A DNA stretch of 64,000 bases. It comes from Photobacterium profundum SS9 (lineage in GTDB: Bacteria; Pseudomonadota; Gammaproteobacteria; Enterobacterales; Vibrionaceae). The translations under genes and the position numbers were made by a program. Positions within the stretch are counted from its first letter, which is position 1, and every line of letters starts with the position of its first letter. The DNA lies in the NCBI RefSeq assembly GCF_000196255.1, contig NC_006371.1, positions 1,137,996 to 1,201,995 of the forward strand. The letters are read 5' to 3'. Under the pieces are notes generated by a model. The model did no database searches, was not told the origin of the DNA, and saw only the letters and a list, made by a program, of their open reading frames with translations. Positions 36,260 to 45,242 of this stretch are shown here, one piece after another.

Positions 36260-37705
36260 TCACTGACTAATTTGATATAAAAAAAGACGTCTTTCACCAA
36301 TAAATCTTGGGAGGAACTGCGTAACCAACGTCTGCTGATCTAAGCGCGTTCCTGATAATCGCCAAGCACTTTTAGGAGCCTGTTTCGCCGCTGCACGTAA
36401 TGCCCATTTACTACTGGGGTAATACATGTCGTAGATTGAATAGCTTGCCAACTGATCGCGCAGTAGGTTTACACTGTAGTTGGTACCCACAATATTCACT
36501 TGTGGGTGCGCTTTGATCCAAACTATCGCTTGTTGAATCGGTGCTTGCCGCTGTACTGATGAATACGTTTGATAACCTAGCGTAAAACAATACAAAACGG
36601 CACCAACAGCACAGATGTACGCTGGGTTTATCGACCATTCATTGGCAATATCACTACGCGCTAATAAGGCGAATTGAACCGAAAAGGCAACTAAAAACAA
36701 AAATAGAACAGGTGCCCAGTGTCTTAAATTATCGGGGTTTTGCCCCACAGTTACCCAAACCCAATACATTGCAGCTATAGCTGCAATCAACGCTAGTTTT
36801 TGCTTTATTCCGTGTGATGCTGACTGGTTAACACGCAAGCCAAACCTTGATAAAAATCCGCTATACGTTGCACAAAACAGCGATAAAGCAACACACCCAA
36901 TACCAGCCCAACCAAAACCCTTGTTTAAAGAGACATACCATTGATGAAGGCTATTCGTGTTACCTTCTGCTGTATTACCCCAAATCGAAAAATGCCCCAA
37001 CGTAAAACGCCGACCCTCTTCGAAATAAGCAGCGCCATCGTGCGCCCAAATAAAAAGTAAACAACTTACGCCAATCACAGCAATAACAACGCCGGCTTGT
37101 AAATATGCACGTATTGTAGAACCCGTACGATCACCCAAATAGGGTACGAGTAACATCGCGAAGGCTAACGGCATATAAGAAGGACGCGTCGCCAGCATCA
37201 AACCTAACCACAAACCAACCCACCCATTTTTCTGTTGTATTGCTGCAATCAAAGCCATTAGAAACAACATGATTGCGGCTGAATCCGACAGCCCACTGAG
37301 TGCAATTGACGCCAATAACGGTTGCCCCAACGCCAACAAACAACCAAACGTTGCTGCCGTCCATGAACCGGAAAGCAAAAACACTAAACGAGCAACCAGT
37401 ACGGGAATCATCATCGCTGACAATAATGAGACCCATATAGGAGCAACGATTGTATCAACCCAAATAGCGGCGAGTCGTGCAAAACCAATAAACGCTGGAT
37501 ACCCAGGGAAATGAGGTCGAAATTCCAACACCGAAAAACGTACAACACCCCGTGAAAAATTCAGCGCATCATCACTGGTTAACGCCATAGGGAAACTGCG
37601 TATCCATCCCCACCACAGTACATATACCGACGTGATGACGAGCAAACAACAAAGCTTATATCTTGTTGTATTAAAACGGCTGTTTACCAATAGGGAGTGA
37701 TACAT
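36260..37705 (-). CDS. GT-C-fold (GT39-like) multi-span membrane protein
   Basis: The 481-residue protein has roughly 10-12 hydrophobic segments. Near residue 45 the first periplasmic loop reads SDDALNFSRGVVRFSV and then FRPHFPGYP, the acidic and HFPGYP pattern of lipid-phosphate-sugar-dependent glycosyltransferases. A C-terminal soluble part (about 390-481) follows. Such enzymes move sugars from a polyprenyl carrier to protein, lipid or glycan at the outer face of the inner membrane. Its place between an exported helical protein (3 bases upstream) and the propeller-cytochrome (28 bases downstream) suggests it modifies a product of this operon; that is inference. Confidence 0.7.
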   Translation of the reverse strand: MYHSLLVNSRFNTTRYKLCCLLVITSVYVLWWGWIRSFPMALTSDDALNFSRGVVRFSVLEFRPHFPGYPAFIGFARLAAIWVDTIVAPIWVSLLSAMMIPVLVARLVFLLSGSWTAATFGCLLALGQPLLASIALSGLSDSAAIMLFLMALIAAIQQKNGWVGLWLGLMLATRPSYMPLAFAMLLVPYLGDRTGSTIRAYLQAGVVIAVIGVSCLLFIWAHDGAAYFEEGRRFTLGHFSIWGNTAEGNTNSLHQWYVSLNKGFGWAGIGCVALSLFCATYSGFLSRFGLRVNQSASHGIKQKLALIAAIAAMYWVWVTVGQNPDNLRHWAPVLFLFLVAFSVQFALLARSDIANEWSINPAYICAVGAVLYCFTLGYQTYSSVQRQAPIQQAIVWIKAHPQVNIVGTNYSVNLLRDQLASYSIYDMYYPSSKWALRAAAKQAPKSAWRLSGTRLDQQTLVTQFLPRFIGERRLFLYQISQ

Positions 37706-37708
37706 TAA

Positions 37709-38299
37709 TCATTCATTCAATGGGTTAATTGCATTTATTAACAAATCACGTTGCTGTTTAAATACCGCAGGATCAGCGGGCGCTTGACCAACCCCGAACA
37801 CTCCCGGGTTACCAATTGCGCTCAATACTCCTTGAATTGCCGACATAGCTTGCTGTCGTTGGGTGTCATCAAGCTTGGGTAACAGCAAATCAAGAAACAA
37901 TTTACTTTTCACTACCAGTACTTTCGCAACTTGATAATCAGTTAAGTTATTCTCTGCCCCATCTAATCGACGAACGATCTCTTCAAATACGGCACGATCC
38001 ATCACCGACTCAACCTTGGCAGCATCTTTTTCAGCCAAGGCTTGTGTCATGGGGGTCATTAAATCTACTTGGTGTTCATTAAGTAAATAAGTAAATTCGT
38101 CGTTCAAACCATCAACAGTCGATTTAACCGTTGCGAAATCATTATTAGCCAGTGCCTGCATGATGGTTTCTCGCCCATCAATAACAGGTTCTTTCCCTGC
38201 TGCCGCGTAGGAATACGCCTGACTTACTGTGCTGGTCATCAGCCCTAAGCAAACAACGAAGCATAAGCGTAATACACGTGCAGATATGAGTAGTTTCAT
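37709..38299 (-). CDS. exported helical protein of unknown function
   Basis: The 196-residue product has a signal peptide (residues 1-28, ending SQA before YSYAAAGKE). The mature part is predicted mostly helical by its spacing of hydrophobic residues (FATVKSTVDGLNDEFTYLL, YQVAKVLVVKSKLFLDLLL) and has no cysteine. It contains no motif I can name; a distant likeness to the helical periplasmic partners of FTR1 permeases (EfeO M75-type) is only suggested by context, and the HxxE motif of that family is absent. It lies 28 bases after the FAD gene and 3 before the GT-C gene. Confidence 0.7.
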   Translation of the reverse strand: MKLLISARVLRLCFVVCLGLMTSTVSQAYSYAAAGKEPVIDGRETIMQALANNDFATVKSTVDGLNDEFTYLLNEHQVDLMTPMTQALAEKDAAKVESVMDRAVFEEIVRRLDGAENNLTDYQVAKVLVVKSKLFLDLLLPKLDDTQRQQAMSAIQGVLSAIGNPGVFGVGQAPADPAVFKQQRDLLINAINPLNE

Positions 38300-38327
38300 C
38301 TATTTCTCCTTGTACCAAAGCATGGCT

Positions 38328-39749
38328 TTATGCCACGCTTTGCACTTCAATCACGGTCTTTTCATTACGAAAATCAAAAATCTCTCGTCGTCGGTCAACG
38401 CCATCAATTACCGATTCAGCAGCCATCATGCCCATTTCCATTGCTGTATCGGTGAAGATATAACGGAACGTTCCCTGACGACCAGTCATGATCAAGTTGT
38501 CAAACTGCGACAAATGAGTAATAGCCTTTTCGCGTTTAGCTTGATAAGTCATGTCCATTAATGGGTAGGCATGCTCGGTGTAAGAGGTGAAATATTCCTT
38601 CGTTGCATGCTTAGGATCGACACCCAGTGTTTCAAGATCCTTCAATACTCGCTGCTGCAACTGATCACCCTGCATATTCCACACGTCATCACCTTTATCA
38701 CATGGGATTTCAATCATGACGGAAGTGCGTCCTTCAGGAGACATGAAAGATGAGCGACGTTTAGGCTCTTGTAGTCGTGTGCCCAAGATTTCCGGATCAG
38801 ACAAATACTGCCATGTATTATCAGAGACATTCTCAACCTCCATCGGAATATTAAGAAAGCGCAATGATCTGAACGTCAACTCGCTGTCGAAGCCTGTTAG
38901 CTTACACATCAGCGACAATGGCAGTGTCGATATAACCTGATCACACACCAGCGTTTTCACCGTATCTTCATGTTGATATTCAATGGCTTCTATCTGGTTA
39001 TCTGCATTCACTTTTACGCCACAAACATCGCTATTTAGAACAATCTCAACCCCTTTTTTTTCTAACTCTTCTGCTAAGCGTGTATATAGTTGTCCAAATC
39101 CCAGTTTTGGGTAACGATACTGGCGAGCATATGTACGTACCGACGAACGACGCCCCGGTAATAAACGGCGAGCAACGTCTTTTAAATCCATTAGACTGAT
39201 TCGTTGAGATGCCCAATCACCTGATAATGTCGCCGGATCGATCCCCCATAGCTTGGCGGTATAGCCTTCAAAAAAGTTTTTATACAACGTAGTACCAAAG
39301 CGACTTTCTATCCATTGTGCAAAGCTAACGGTTGATTGATCTTGTGGCTTCGGTTTGAATAATTGTTTGCCCAGATCAATAGCACCGCCAACCAACAAAG
39401 GTAACGGTGCATTTTTAATTAAATCAACTAAGGCAAGCGGGTACTGGTAAATGCGTCCACGGTAACGAATCACACTTTTACGTTGTGCAAAAAGTAAATC
39501 GTCACCCATTAGTTCATCAACAAACGATAGCAATTTAGGATTCTTTGTTATGAAGCGGTGCCCGCCGAAATCAAAGCGATAGTCACCATGCTCACCCTTA
39601 AATGTCTGAGTCGCACACATTCCACCAACATGATCATCACGATCAAGAATGGTAACTTGATACCCTGCTTCCACTAATTCCCACGCAGCCATTAAACCTG
39701 CTGGTCCTGCACCGAGTACGGCAATATGCTTTTTTTCTAAATGACTCAT
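38328..39749 (-). CDS. FAD-dependent oxidoreductase, amine-oxidase/UDP-galactopyranose-mutase-like
   Basis: I start at ATG 39749 (MSHLEKKHIAVLG), which overlaps the FTR1 stop by 4 bases (ATGA), a sign of coupled translation. The 473-residue enzyme opens with an ADP-binding Rossmann motif (VLGAGPAGLMAAWELVEAG) and the family stretches VGGMCATQTF and FDFGGHRFITKNP, seen in flavoproteins related to protoporphyrinogen oxidase and UDP-galactopyranose mutase. A C-terminal FAD loop (TGRQGTFRYIFTDTAMEMG) is present. No signal peptide, so it is cytoplasmic. It could act on a sugar or lipid linked to the GT-C protein, or feed electrons; neither is proven. Confidence 0.8.
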   Translation of the reverse strand: MSHLEKKHIAVLGAGPAGLMAAWELVEAGYQVTILDRDDHVGGMCATQTFKGEHGDYRFDFGGHRFITKNPKLLSFVDELMGDDLLFAQRKSVIRYRGRIYQYPLALVDLIKNAPLPLLVGGAIDLGKQLFKPKPQDQSTVSFAQWIESRFGTTLYKNFFEGYTAKLWGIDPATLSGDWASQRISLMDLKDVARRLLPGRRSSVRTYARQYRYPKLGFGQLYTRLAEELEKKGVEIVLNSDVCGVKVNADNQIEAIEYQHEDTVKTLVCDQVISTLPLSLMCKLTGFDSELTFRSLRFLNIPMEVENVSDNTWQYLSDPEILGTRLQEPKRRSSFMSPEGRTSVMIEIPCDKGDDVWNMQGDQLQQRVLKDLETLGVDPKHATKEYFTSYTEHAYPLMDMTYQAKREKAITHLSQFDNLIMTGRQGTFRYIFTDTAMEMGMMAAESVIDGVDRRREIFDFRNEKTVIEVQSVA

Positions 39750-40564
39750 GCTTGTTTGTAACCTCGGTGCCAGAAAAAGGTGAAAGTGGACATGTAACCG
39801 CCCCACACAGCTAGCTGTAGTAAACCAGGTGAAGAGTTATAACCAAATAGTGCTCGTAAGAAAGTACCAAATACACCACGGTCATCTAAGATGTGTGAAA
39901 TATCAAAAAGCTGGGCGTGAAGAATAGGAAGTATATGAGCGGCTTGCAGCATGTTGATCGCCGATGACAATAGACCTGCAGCAATGATAATGATGAATAA
40001 GCTTGTCCAGCGGAAAAACGAGCGTAACGGTACATTACGGGTACCTTTTAGCATTACCCATACCAATAACAATGCGCACACTAGCCCAGCAATAGCCCCG
40101 ATAAGTGCATCTTGAGTGCTGAATTCTCCCATGCTTGAATACATTAATGCAGAGAAAAATAGAATAGTTTCAAAGCCTTCACGCAATACTGCTAACGTTG
40201 ATAGTAAGATCAATCCCCATAAATTACCGGTACTGACCATATCTGTTAGCTCTTTTTGCATTTGAGCTACTTGGTTTTTTGCTTGGCGCTGCATCCAAAT
40301 CGCCATATACGTCAATACGATGGTGGCAAAAATCAAAATGCCAGCCATCAAATAGTTACGGTATAGCTCGTTACTAAACTGATCAACAACAACTTGGAAC
40401 ACTACAGCAACAGCTAAAGAAAGCAGTAGCCCAACAAATGCCCCTAAATAAATGTACTTGTTATAATGTCGTGCATTTAATTTTGCTAGGTACGACAAAG
40501 CGATACCGACTAATAGAAATGCCTCTAACCCTTCGCGAAGGGTAATTAAAAAACTGGGTAACAT
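39746..40564 (-). CDS. FTR1-family iron permease
   Basis: The 272-residue protein has seven hydrophobic segments and the two iron-carrying REGxE motifs of the FTR1/EfeU family: REGLE at residues 10-14 and REGFE at 128-132. It moves iron across the inner membrane, normally taking Fe3+ from a partner that oxidises Fe2+ (multicopper oxidase in yeast, EfeO/EfeB in E. coli). No such oxidase is present; the operon offers c- and b-type haem proteins instead. GAGGAATTC precedes the ATG. The stop overlaps the FAD gene start. Confidence 0.93.
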   Translation of the reverse strand: MLPSFLITLREGLEAFLLVGIALSYLAKLNARHYNKYIYLGAFVGLLLSLAVAVVFQVVVDQFSNELYRNYLMAGILIFATIVLTYMAIWMQRQAKNQVAQMQKELTDMVSTGNLWGLILLSTLAVLREGFETILFFSALMYSSMGEFSTQDALIGAIAGLVCALLLVWVMLKGTRNVPLRSFFRWTSLFIIIIAAGLLSSAINMLQAAHILPILHAQLFDISHILDDRGVFGTFLRALFGYNSSPGLLQLAVWGGYMSTFTFFWHRGYKQA

Positions 40565-40612
40565 GAATTCCTCACTATAAATACATGTGATTTAATTCGG
40601 CCTTTTCGGCTC

Positions 40613-41098
40613 TCATCGTATTAAGTATTTTTTAACGTTCATGACACTCCAACGCATTGCATGTCGAAACACTAATGGTGCTAACAGCCAAGATGAGTAA
40701 AAGTGTACATTTTGAATAATCACGCCCAAGGTATTCCCCGGCGTACCATAGAAAAACAAGTAAAAACCACTAAGGCTGCAAGCAATGAGTAACCACTCAA
40801 TCGCAGTACCTGTTTGACGCAGGAATGGCTTTTTGCTGGATTGTATTAGTCGACGGTGGGCAGCCCAAAAAGCACCTACCACAATCGAAAATAGAGTAAC
40901 GCCAACAAGCATGTGAAATAACAATGTCCAACGTTCGACTTGCCAACTGGTGTTGATCGTATCCCACAGCAGTAATCCACTAAAAAACATCAAATAAAGT
41001 AACGATTCAGCCCATTTATGGTGATAAGCCAAATGTTGCCACCACTGACTAAGGCGGCTCATAGTAGGTTTATGATCTGACATTACAGATATCGACAT
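40613..41098 (-). CDS. cytochrome b561-like four-helix membrane protein
   Basis: The 161-residue protein has four hydrophobic spans (about residues 30-50, 58-80, 97-118, 128-150). Histidines fall where haem ligands of a b561-type quinol:acceptor oxidoreductase would lie: LFHMLVG in span 2 and HFYSSW plus FRHAMRW around span 4. It could pass electrons between the quinone pool and a periplasmic haem protein. Forty-eight bases separate it from FTR1 downstream. An alternative start is the ATG six codons in. Haem binding is inferred from pattern only. Confidence 0.65.
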   Translation of the reverse strand: MSISVMSDHKPTMSRLSQWWQHLAYHHKWAESLLYLMFFSGLLLWDTINTSWQVERWTLLFHMLVGVTLFSIVVGAFWAAHRRLIQSSKKPFLRQTGTAIEWLLIACSLSGFYLFFYGTPGNTLGVIIQNVHFYSSWLLAPLVFRHAMRWSVMNVKKYLIR

Positions 41099-41157
41099 AA
41101 CAACAACCCATTCACTGCAATACAGAGCATTGCGCGATAATGAACAAAAACGACAAA

Positions 41158-41180
41158 GGCAGCGATTTATGATCGCTGCC
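41158..41180 (-). terminator. intra-operon hairpin, possible attenuator
   Basis: GGCAGCGAT pairs perfectly with ATCGCTGCC around TTATG. On the minus strand it is followed by TTTGTCGTTTTT, an imperfect T tract. It lies between the first gene (673 residues) and the b561-like gene and could lower transcription into the membrane genes. Confidence 0.6.
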
Positions 41181-41208
41181 TAAATGGGTAACTAACACGC
41201 TTTATTGA

Positions 41209-43230
41209 TTACTCAACGCTAGCCTTGTTAGCCATTGTCATTGCTGTACCAAATTTACCGCCAGCGGCAATAATTTGTGGTACACCATCTTCATCGGTAT
41301 CAGTTGATTGGCTACCTTTCACTTGGTTTTCACCAGAATCGCCCATCCACTCAGCCATTTGCATGCCGCCATTAATAACAGTGCGGAACCAGCTAACATA
41401 GCGATCCGTTAGTGCTGTTAGTTCTAGTGCTGGCTCATTTTCACCTTCTTCATTTTTTAGGTGAAGAATCGCTTCACGTAAACCACCTGAAATTGCAGCT
41501 TCGGTATAAGGCGTATGAATTGTCGCTTTACCCGGTACAGTTGCCCATGTATTGATACCCTTATCAAACATGTTCTTATCAACGGCAAGGTAAATTGAAC
41601 GAGCAGCTTGCTTATACTTCACATCATCGGTTGCAAGGTAAGCGGCTACAAGACCACGAATTGCAGCAAATTGTGCATCAAGTGATTTATCTTTGCTGTG
41701 TGTATTGGCTTTACCTAACGTCAAGCCATCGAACACAAGACCATCTTTATCAACTAATTGATTAATAATGAAATCAGCCTGACCTTTAATCATCGCAAGA
41801 GCTTGCTTGCCTGCATCTGTTTTCAGATCGACATTACCTGAATCAGCTGAAGCGTAACCAACTGGTAAAGCATCTTTCGCGCGTTGGTAAATAGACAGAG
41901 CAACAAGCGAGTATGCAGCGTCGTAAGTATCTACCTTATTACCTTGCTTACCGTCTTTGTATTCTGTAACTAAGGTGCCTTTCTCTTTGTTGTAATGCAA
42001 TGCTGCAATGTTCTTGAAGAGTAAGTTGGAAATGTTGTTTGCCAACGAGAATGCATCATCCGCAACTACGTCATTCTTATCATTCGAATCAGTGTTTACC
42101 GCTGGTGATGCAGCAAAAGGAGCACCATCGAACACAGCTAAGAATGCAGGGTTTTGCGCACTGTTCGCTGTACGTTGATCACTAAAAGCGAAGAACTCAG
42201 AAACAGGCCACAATGCCGACCACGTATCACGCAGCGTTGATGAACCATCAGTAACACTCAAGCTTGCAATAGAGTTCACGCCATTATCAGAGCCCTCTGT
42301 TACTGCAACTTTATGTGCAAACCAAATTGGTCCCTTTGCAGGATCATAGTCAGGACCGAATGCTACACCCAGTTTTTTACCATCGAATCCAAGCTGTTGC
42401 TGCATAATCAATAGCTTATCGATAGAAATTTCTGTCAGCATCATGCCGTTAAAGCCATCGGCAGCAGAAACACCCAAGCTATGCTTGCCGTCTAAATCCA
42501 TTTTTGCAGATTCAGCTTCAACTTCTTCATCAGTCGTTGTTACGTGCATACCACCTAAGAAATCTTGTGCCCACATCACTTCTTTTAAAAGAATGCCGCC
42601 AGTTGCTGCAGGGCTGAATGACTTATCGAATGACGCTTCATTCCAAGCTAACGATTTATAATCACGGAAATAAGCTGGTACCACTGTCTGTACTGTTTTA
42701 CTGTTACCTTTGGCAGTAGTTATCTCAACTTCATCACCATTTACCGTGGTTACATCAGGCTTTTGAGCAAACTCAGGGCTGCCAGATACATATGGAATAG
42801 AAATCGGGTACATGTTCTGAGGAATTTCACTAGAAGGGAAACCTACAGCTGCTGCCATCTCGATAACACGCTTACCCAGATCTGACATCTTGCCGCCACG
42901 TGCACGGTTAACAGGTCCATTCACTAGGTGTGGTCCCATTGTTGACTGATAATTCAGTGCGTACATCGCCTCTTCTGAGTATTCATAACTCTCGATACCA
43001 GCAGCAAAATCAAAAGGTGTTGGATCATCAGCGATATTTGGATCAAGTACATCCAAATCTAAACCAAGAGATTCAGCTAACGGTTCACCCGAAAGCTCAA
43101 ACTCGGTATAGGCTAAAAAGTTGCCTGCTGGTTCATGGGTTTTATCTAATACTTTCACTTGAGCTGTAGCACTCACTGCTGTCGAAAACACTGCAGCAGT
43201 AATAGCGATACTAAGAATTGATTTCTTCAC
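41209..43230 (-). CDS. large exported protein of unknown function, first gene of the iron/cytochrome operon
   Basis: The 673-residue product starts at GTG (after AAGGATAAAAC) with a classical signal peptide (MKKSILSIAITAAVFSTAVSATA). It has no CxxCH motif and no cysteine at all in the mature part. The C-terminal third has repeated helical pairs (AAYSLVALSIYQRAKDAL, QFAAIRGLVAAYLATDDVKY, EAAISGGLREAILHL) like an alpha/alpha toroid, as in some glycan-active or iron-binding periplasmic proteins. I recognise no family. As the promoter-proximal gene ahead of a hairpin it would be the most abundant product, like a binding protein. Confidence 0.8.
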   Translation of the reverse strand: MKKSILSIAITAAVFSTAVSATAQVKVLDKTHEPAGNFLAYTEFELSGEPLAESLGLDLDVLDPNIADDPTPFDFAAGIESYEYSEEAMYALNYQSTMGPHLVNGPVNRARGGKMSDLGKRVIEMAAAVGFPSSEIPQNMYPISIPYVSGSPEFAQKPDVTTVNGDEVEITTAKGNSKTVQTVVPAYFRDYKSLAWNEASFDKSFSPAATGGILLKEVMWAQDFLGGMHVTTTDEEVEAESAKMDLDGKHSLGVSAADGFNGMMLTEISIDKLLIMQQQLGFDGKKLGVAFGPDYDPAKGPIWFAHKVAVTEGSDNGVNSIASLSVTDGSSTLRDTWSALWPVSEFFAFSDQRTANSAQNPAFLAVFDGAPFAASPAVNTDSNDKNDVVADDAFSLANNISNLLFKNIAALHYNKEKGTLVTEYKDGKQGNKVDTYDAAYSLVALSIYQRAKDALPVGYASADSGNVDLKTDAGKQALAMIKGQADFIINQLVDKDGLVFDGLTLGKANTHSKDKSLDAQFAAIRGLVAAYLATDDVKYKQAARSIYLAVDKNMFDKGINTWATVPGKATIHTPYTEAAISGGLREAILHLKNEEGENEPALELTALTDRYVSWFRTVINGGMQMAEWMGDSGENQVKGSQSTDTDEDGVPQIIAAGGKFGTAMTMANKASVE

Positions 43231-43347
43231 GTTTTATCCTTTTTATTTTTTCATCTCATTGAGCAAGCTTGATGCCTAAATCGTTTTTTATATCCATCAA
43301 ACGAGAATAAGTCGCATTCTATATGTTTCAGAATGTAAAATCAGTAA

Positions 43348-43362
43348 TGAAAATAATTATTA
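43348..43362 (-). promoter_or_regulatory. Fur box candidate
   Basis: TGAAAATAATTATTA matches the 7-1-7 Fur motif TGATAATnATTATCA at 12 of 14 fixed positions. It lies 118 bases upstream of the exported 673-residue protein. Confidence 0.5.
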
Positions 43363-43371
43363 TTTGTATTA

Positions 43372-43385
43372 TTGATCCAGATCAA
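43372..43385 (-). promoter_or_regulatory. FNR box, perfect consensus
   Basis: TTGATCCAGATCAA fits TTGAT-N4-ATCAA exactly, about 142 bases upstream of the minus-strand start and 9 bases from the Fur-like box. It suggests control by FNR under low oxygen; a CRP site is a weaker alternative. Confidence 0.6.
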
Positions 43386-44065
43386 ATCATTAAGAGCATA
43401 AATGCATAAGCGAAAAGATATTGATACAAGTCATAATCTTGAGTGAAAAACAATCAAAAAAGACAAGAAATCGAAACATTTGATGAAACTTGTATCGAAA
43501 TAAACTGTCATGTGTTCCATTATAAGGGGCTGATAACGTTTAGATAATCTTGATTCAAGGATACAGGGTAATTGATGTTGTTCAAAAAGAGTCATCGTCA
43601 ATACTAATGAAATGAAAGTTAACTCTCTTGATCGTTGATCCTTAGATCAGTTCCCTTCTCTTGATCGATTGGTTAATTCGTAACCATTTTGTGTAGATAC
43701 CTATGGCCAAAACACTTATGAGTAAGAGTGAAAATAGATTTACTTCATTGATGAATGAAAAGCAGGAAAAGCGTGTGACATTTTAAAAATTAGCCGACCA
43801 AGGCTGCACTAATATTAGAAAAAGTGAAGGGTAATTAAGCGGCTGTTGTTATAGATTAACGTACCTTTTGAGCTGGTGATCATGGGAAAAAGAAACCTGT
43901 TCTGATACGACAATACAGCGTTAGTCCCTTTGCATCTACCTACACATTTAAGTAAATTAGTTATTACACTACCATTGATAAAACTTATCTTACAAACGAA
44001 AACTTAGGATGATTCTACATGTTTTTCGTACAGGATAGTTTAATCTGTAATATTCTGTTTTTTCT

Positions 44066-44860
44066 ATGTGCATTACTGAATCTAATATTAAAAAGATAAC
44101 CGCAAAGCAAAGACGTGAGGAAATACTTGCTCACATTAGAACGCACAACAAAGGAGACGTGAACAAACTTGCTCAAAAATATAAAGTATCAACGGTAACT
44201 ATTCGTAATGATCTTAATTATTTAGAAAAGAAAGGTTGTGTGACACGCTGTTATGGTGGAGCTTTACTGAATGATCTATTTACCTTTGACCAGGCACTAA
44301 ATGACAAGAAAAAAATTAATAGCAATATAAAAGCACGTCTTGGTGCCTACGCGGCATCATTAATTAACCATGGTGATACTGTGATCCTCGATTCAGGATC
44401 TACAACAGAACAAATTGCTTACCATCTGCAAGACAAACGTCAACTTACAATAATGACAAACGGTATTAATATCGCTTATCAGTTGGCTAGCCAGCCCGAT
44501 ATTGACGTTATGGTCACGGGTGGCACTATACGTAGAAAGTCCTACTCACTCCACGGTAGTAATGGCGAAGAACTACTTACTGGTTTTCGTTTTAATAAAC
44601 TGTTTATTGGTGTTGACGGATTCGATATCAATACTGGTATCACAACGCCTCATCAAGGCGAAGCCGACATAAACCGAAAAATGGTTGAAGCCGCTCAAAC
44701 AATTATTGCCTTAACTGACTCTTCTAAATTTGGCCGTCAAAGCTTTTGCTTAATCGCTCGTCCACATCAGCTCAACATACTGATCACCGACAGTGGTATT
44801 CCACCACATTATCACACTGAGCTTATCCAAATGGGTGTTGATGTTCGCATCATCGATTAA
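44066..44860 (+). CDS. DeoR-family regulator, AgaR paralogue 1
   Basis: The 264-residue protein has a DeoR helix-turn-helix (about residues 12-65: NKLAQKYKVSTVTIRNDLNYLEKKGCVTRCYGGALL) and a sugar-phosphate-sensing domain with VILDSGSTTEQIA, VMTGGTIRR-like and LFIGVDGFD motifs. It is about half identical by eye to the next gene, so it is a tandem duplicate. It ends with its own weak terminator, 382 bases before the operon's second regulator. No strong ribosome site precedes the ATG. Confidence 0.87.
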   Translation: MCITESNIKKITAKQRREEILAHIRTHNKGDVNKLAQKYKVSTVTIRNDLNYLEKKGCVTRCYGGALLNDLFTFDQALNDKKKINSNIKARLGAYAASLINHGDTVILDSGSTTEQIAYHLQDKRQLTIMTNGINIAYQLASQPDIDVMVTGGTIRRKSYSLHGSNGEELLTGFRFNKLFIGVDGFDINTGITTPHQGEADINRKMVEAAQTIIALTDSSKFGRQSFCLIARPHQLNILITDSGIPPHYHTELIQMGVDVRIID

Positions 44861-45242
44861 CCATAAATCAAAGACAAAGCAAAAAAACGAGGTTTGTAAC
44901 TTTACATTTTCCTCCTCATTTTTTCGGTAAAACACAAATTTGTGATCTCACGCAGATAATACTCCGAAATCTCCAATTTCATCCTTTTCACACCATCACT
45001 TTCGATTCTCATTTCATCCAATCCAAGTTCTATCAGGCTTTCGGTCTATTACTCTTCCACAAAAACGAAAGGCAACACCTTCAGTTTAAGCAAACCGAAA
45101 GGGATTTACACTTAAAAACGAAAGAACAACCACTGTGATCTAGCTTTAACTTTTATTTACATTGCCCTGCTTTAATACAAATCAAAAGAAAGCGAAACAT
45201 TTCGACTCAATAACGAAATGAAACAAAAGATGAGGTTAAAGC
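44861..45242 (+). promoter_or_regulatory. aga operon promoter region with an array of GAAAG half-sites
   Basis: After a weak terminator (44881-44925) the region carries repeated CGAAAG/CTTTCG units: CTTTCG at 45039, CGAAAG at 45066, 45096 and 45119, then CGAAA at 45193 and 45214 with TTTCG at 45200. Spacings are about 23-30 bases. E. coli AgaR also recognises spaced CTTTC/GAAAG-type elements, so this is the likely operator of one or both DeoR proteins. Confidence 0.55.
44881..44925 (+). terminator. weak terminator after DeoR paralogue 1
   Basis: AAAAAACGAGG pairs with CCTCATTTTTT with one mismatch, T run on the plus strand. Confidence 0.5.

Larger units (their letters stand above)
43231..44065. 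other. 835-base gap with the operon promoter and no gene
   Basis: This is the longest gene-free stretch. It holds Fur-like and FNR-like boxes for the minus-strand operon (listed separately). Around 43625-43667 the 10-mer CTCTTGATCG occurs twice, 33 bases apart, in a GATC-rich patch. No ORF with a ribosome site was seen on either strand. Confidence 0.6.

Noticed and set aside
43621..43667. GATC-rich patch with CTCTTGATCG twice, considered as an origin or SeqA-type site
   Set aside because: There are too few GATC sites, and no DnaA boxes, AT-rich unwinding element or replication gene nearby.
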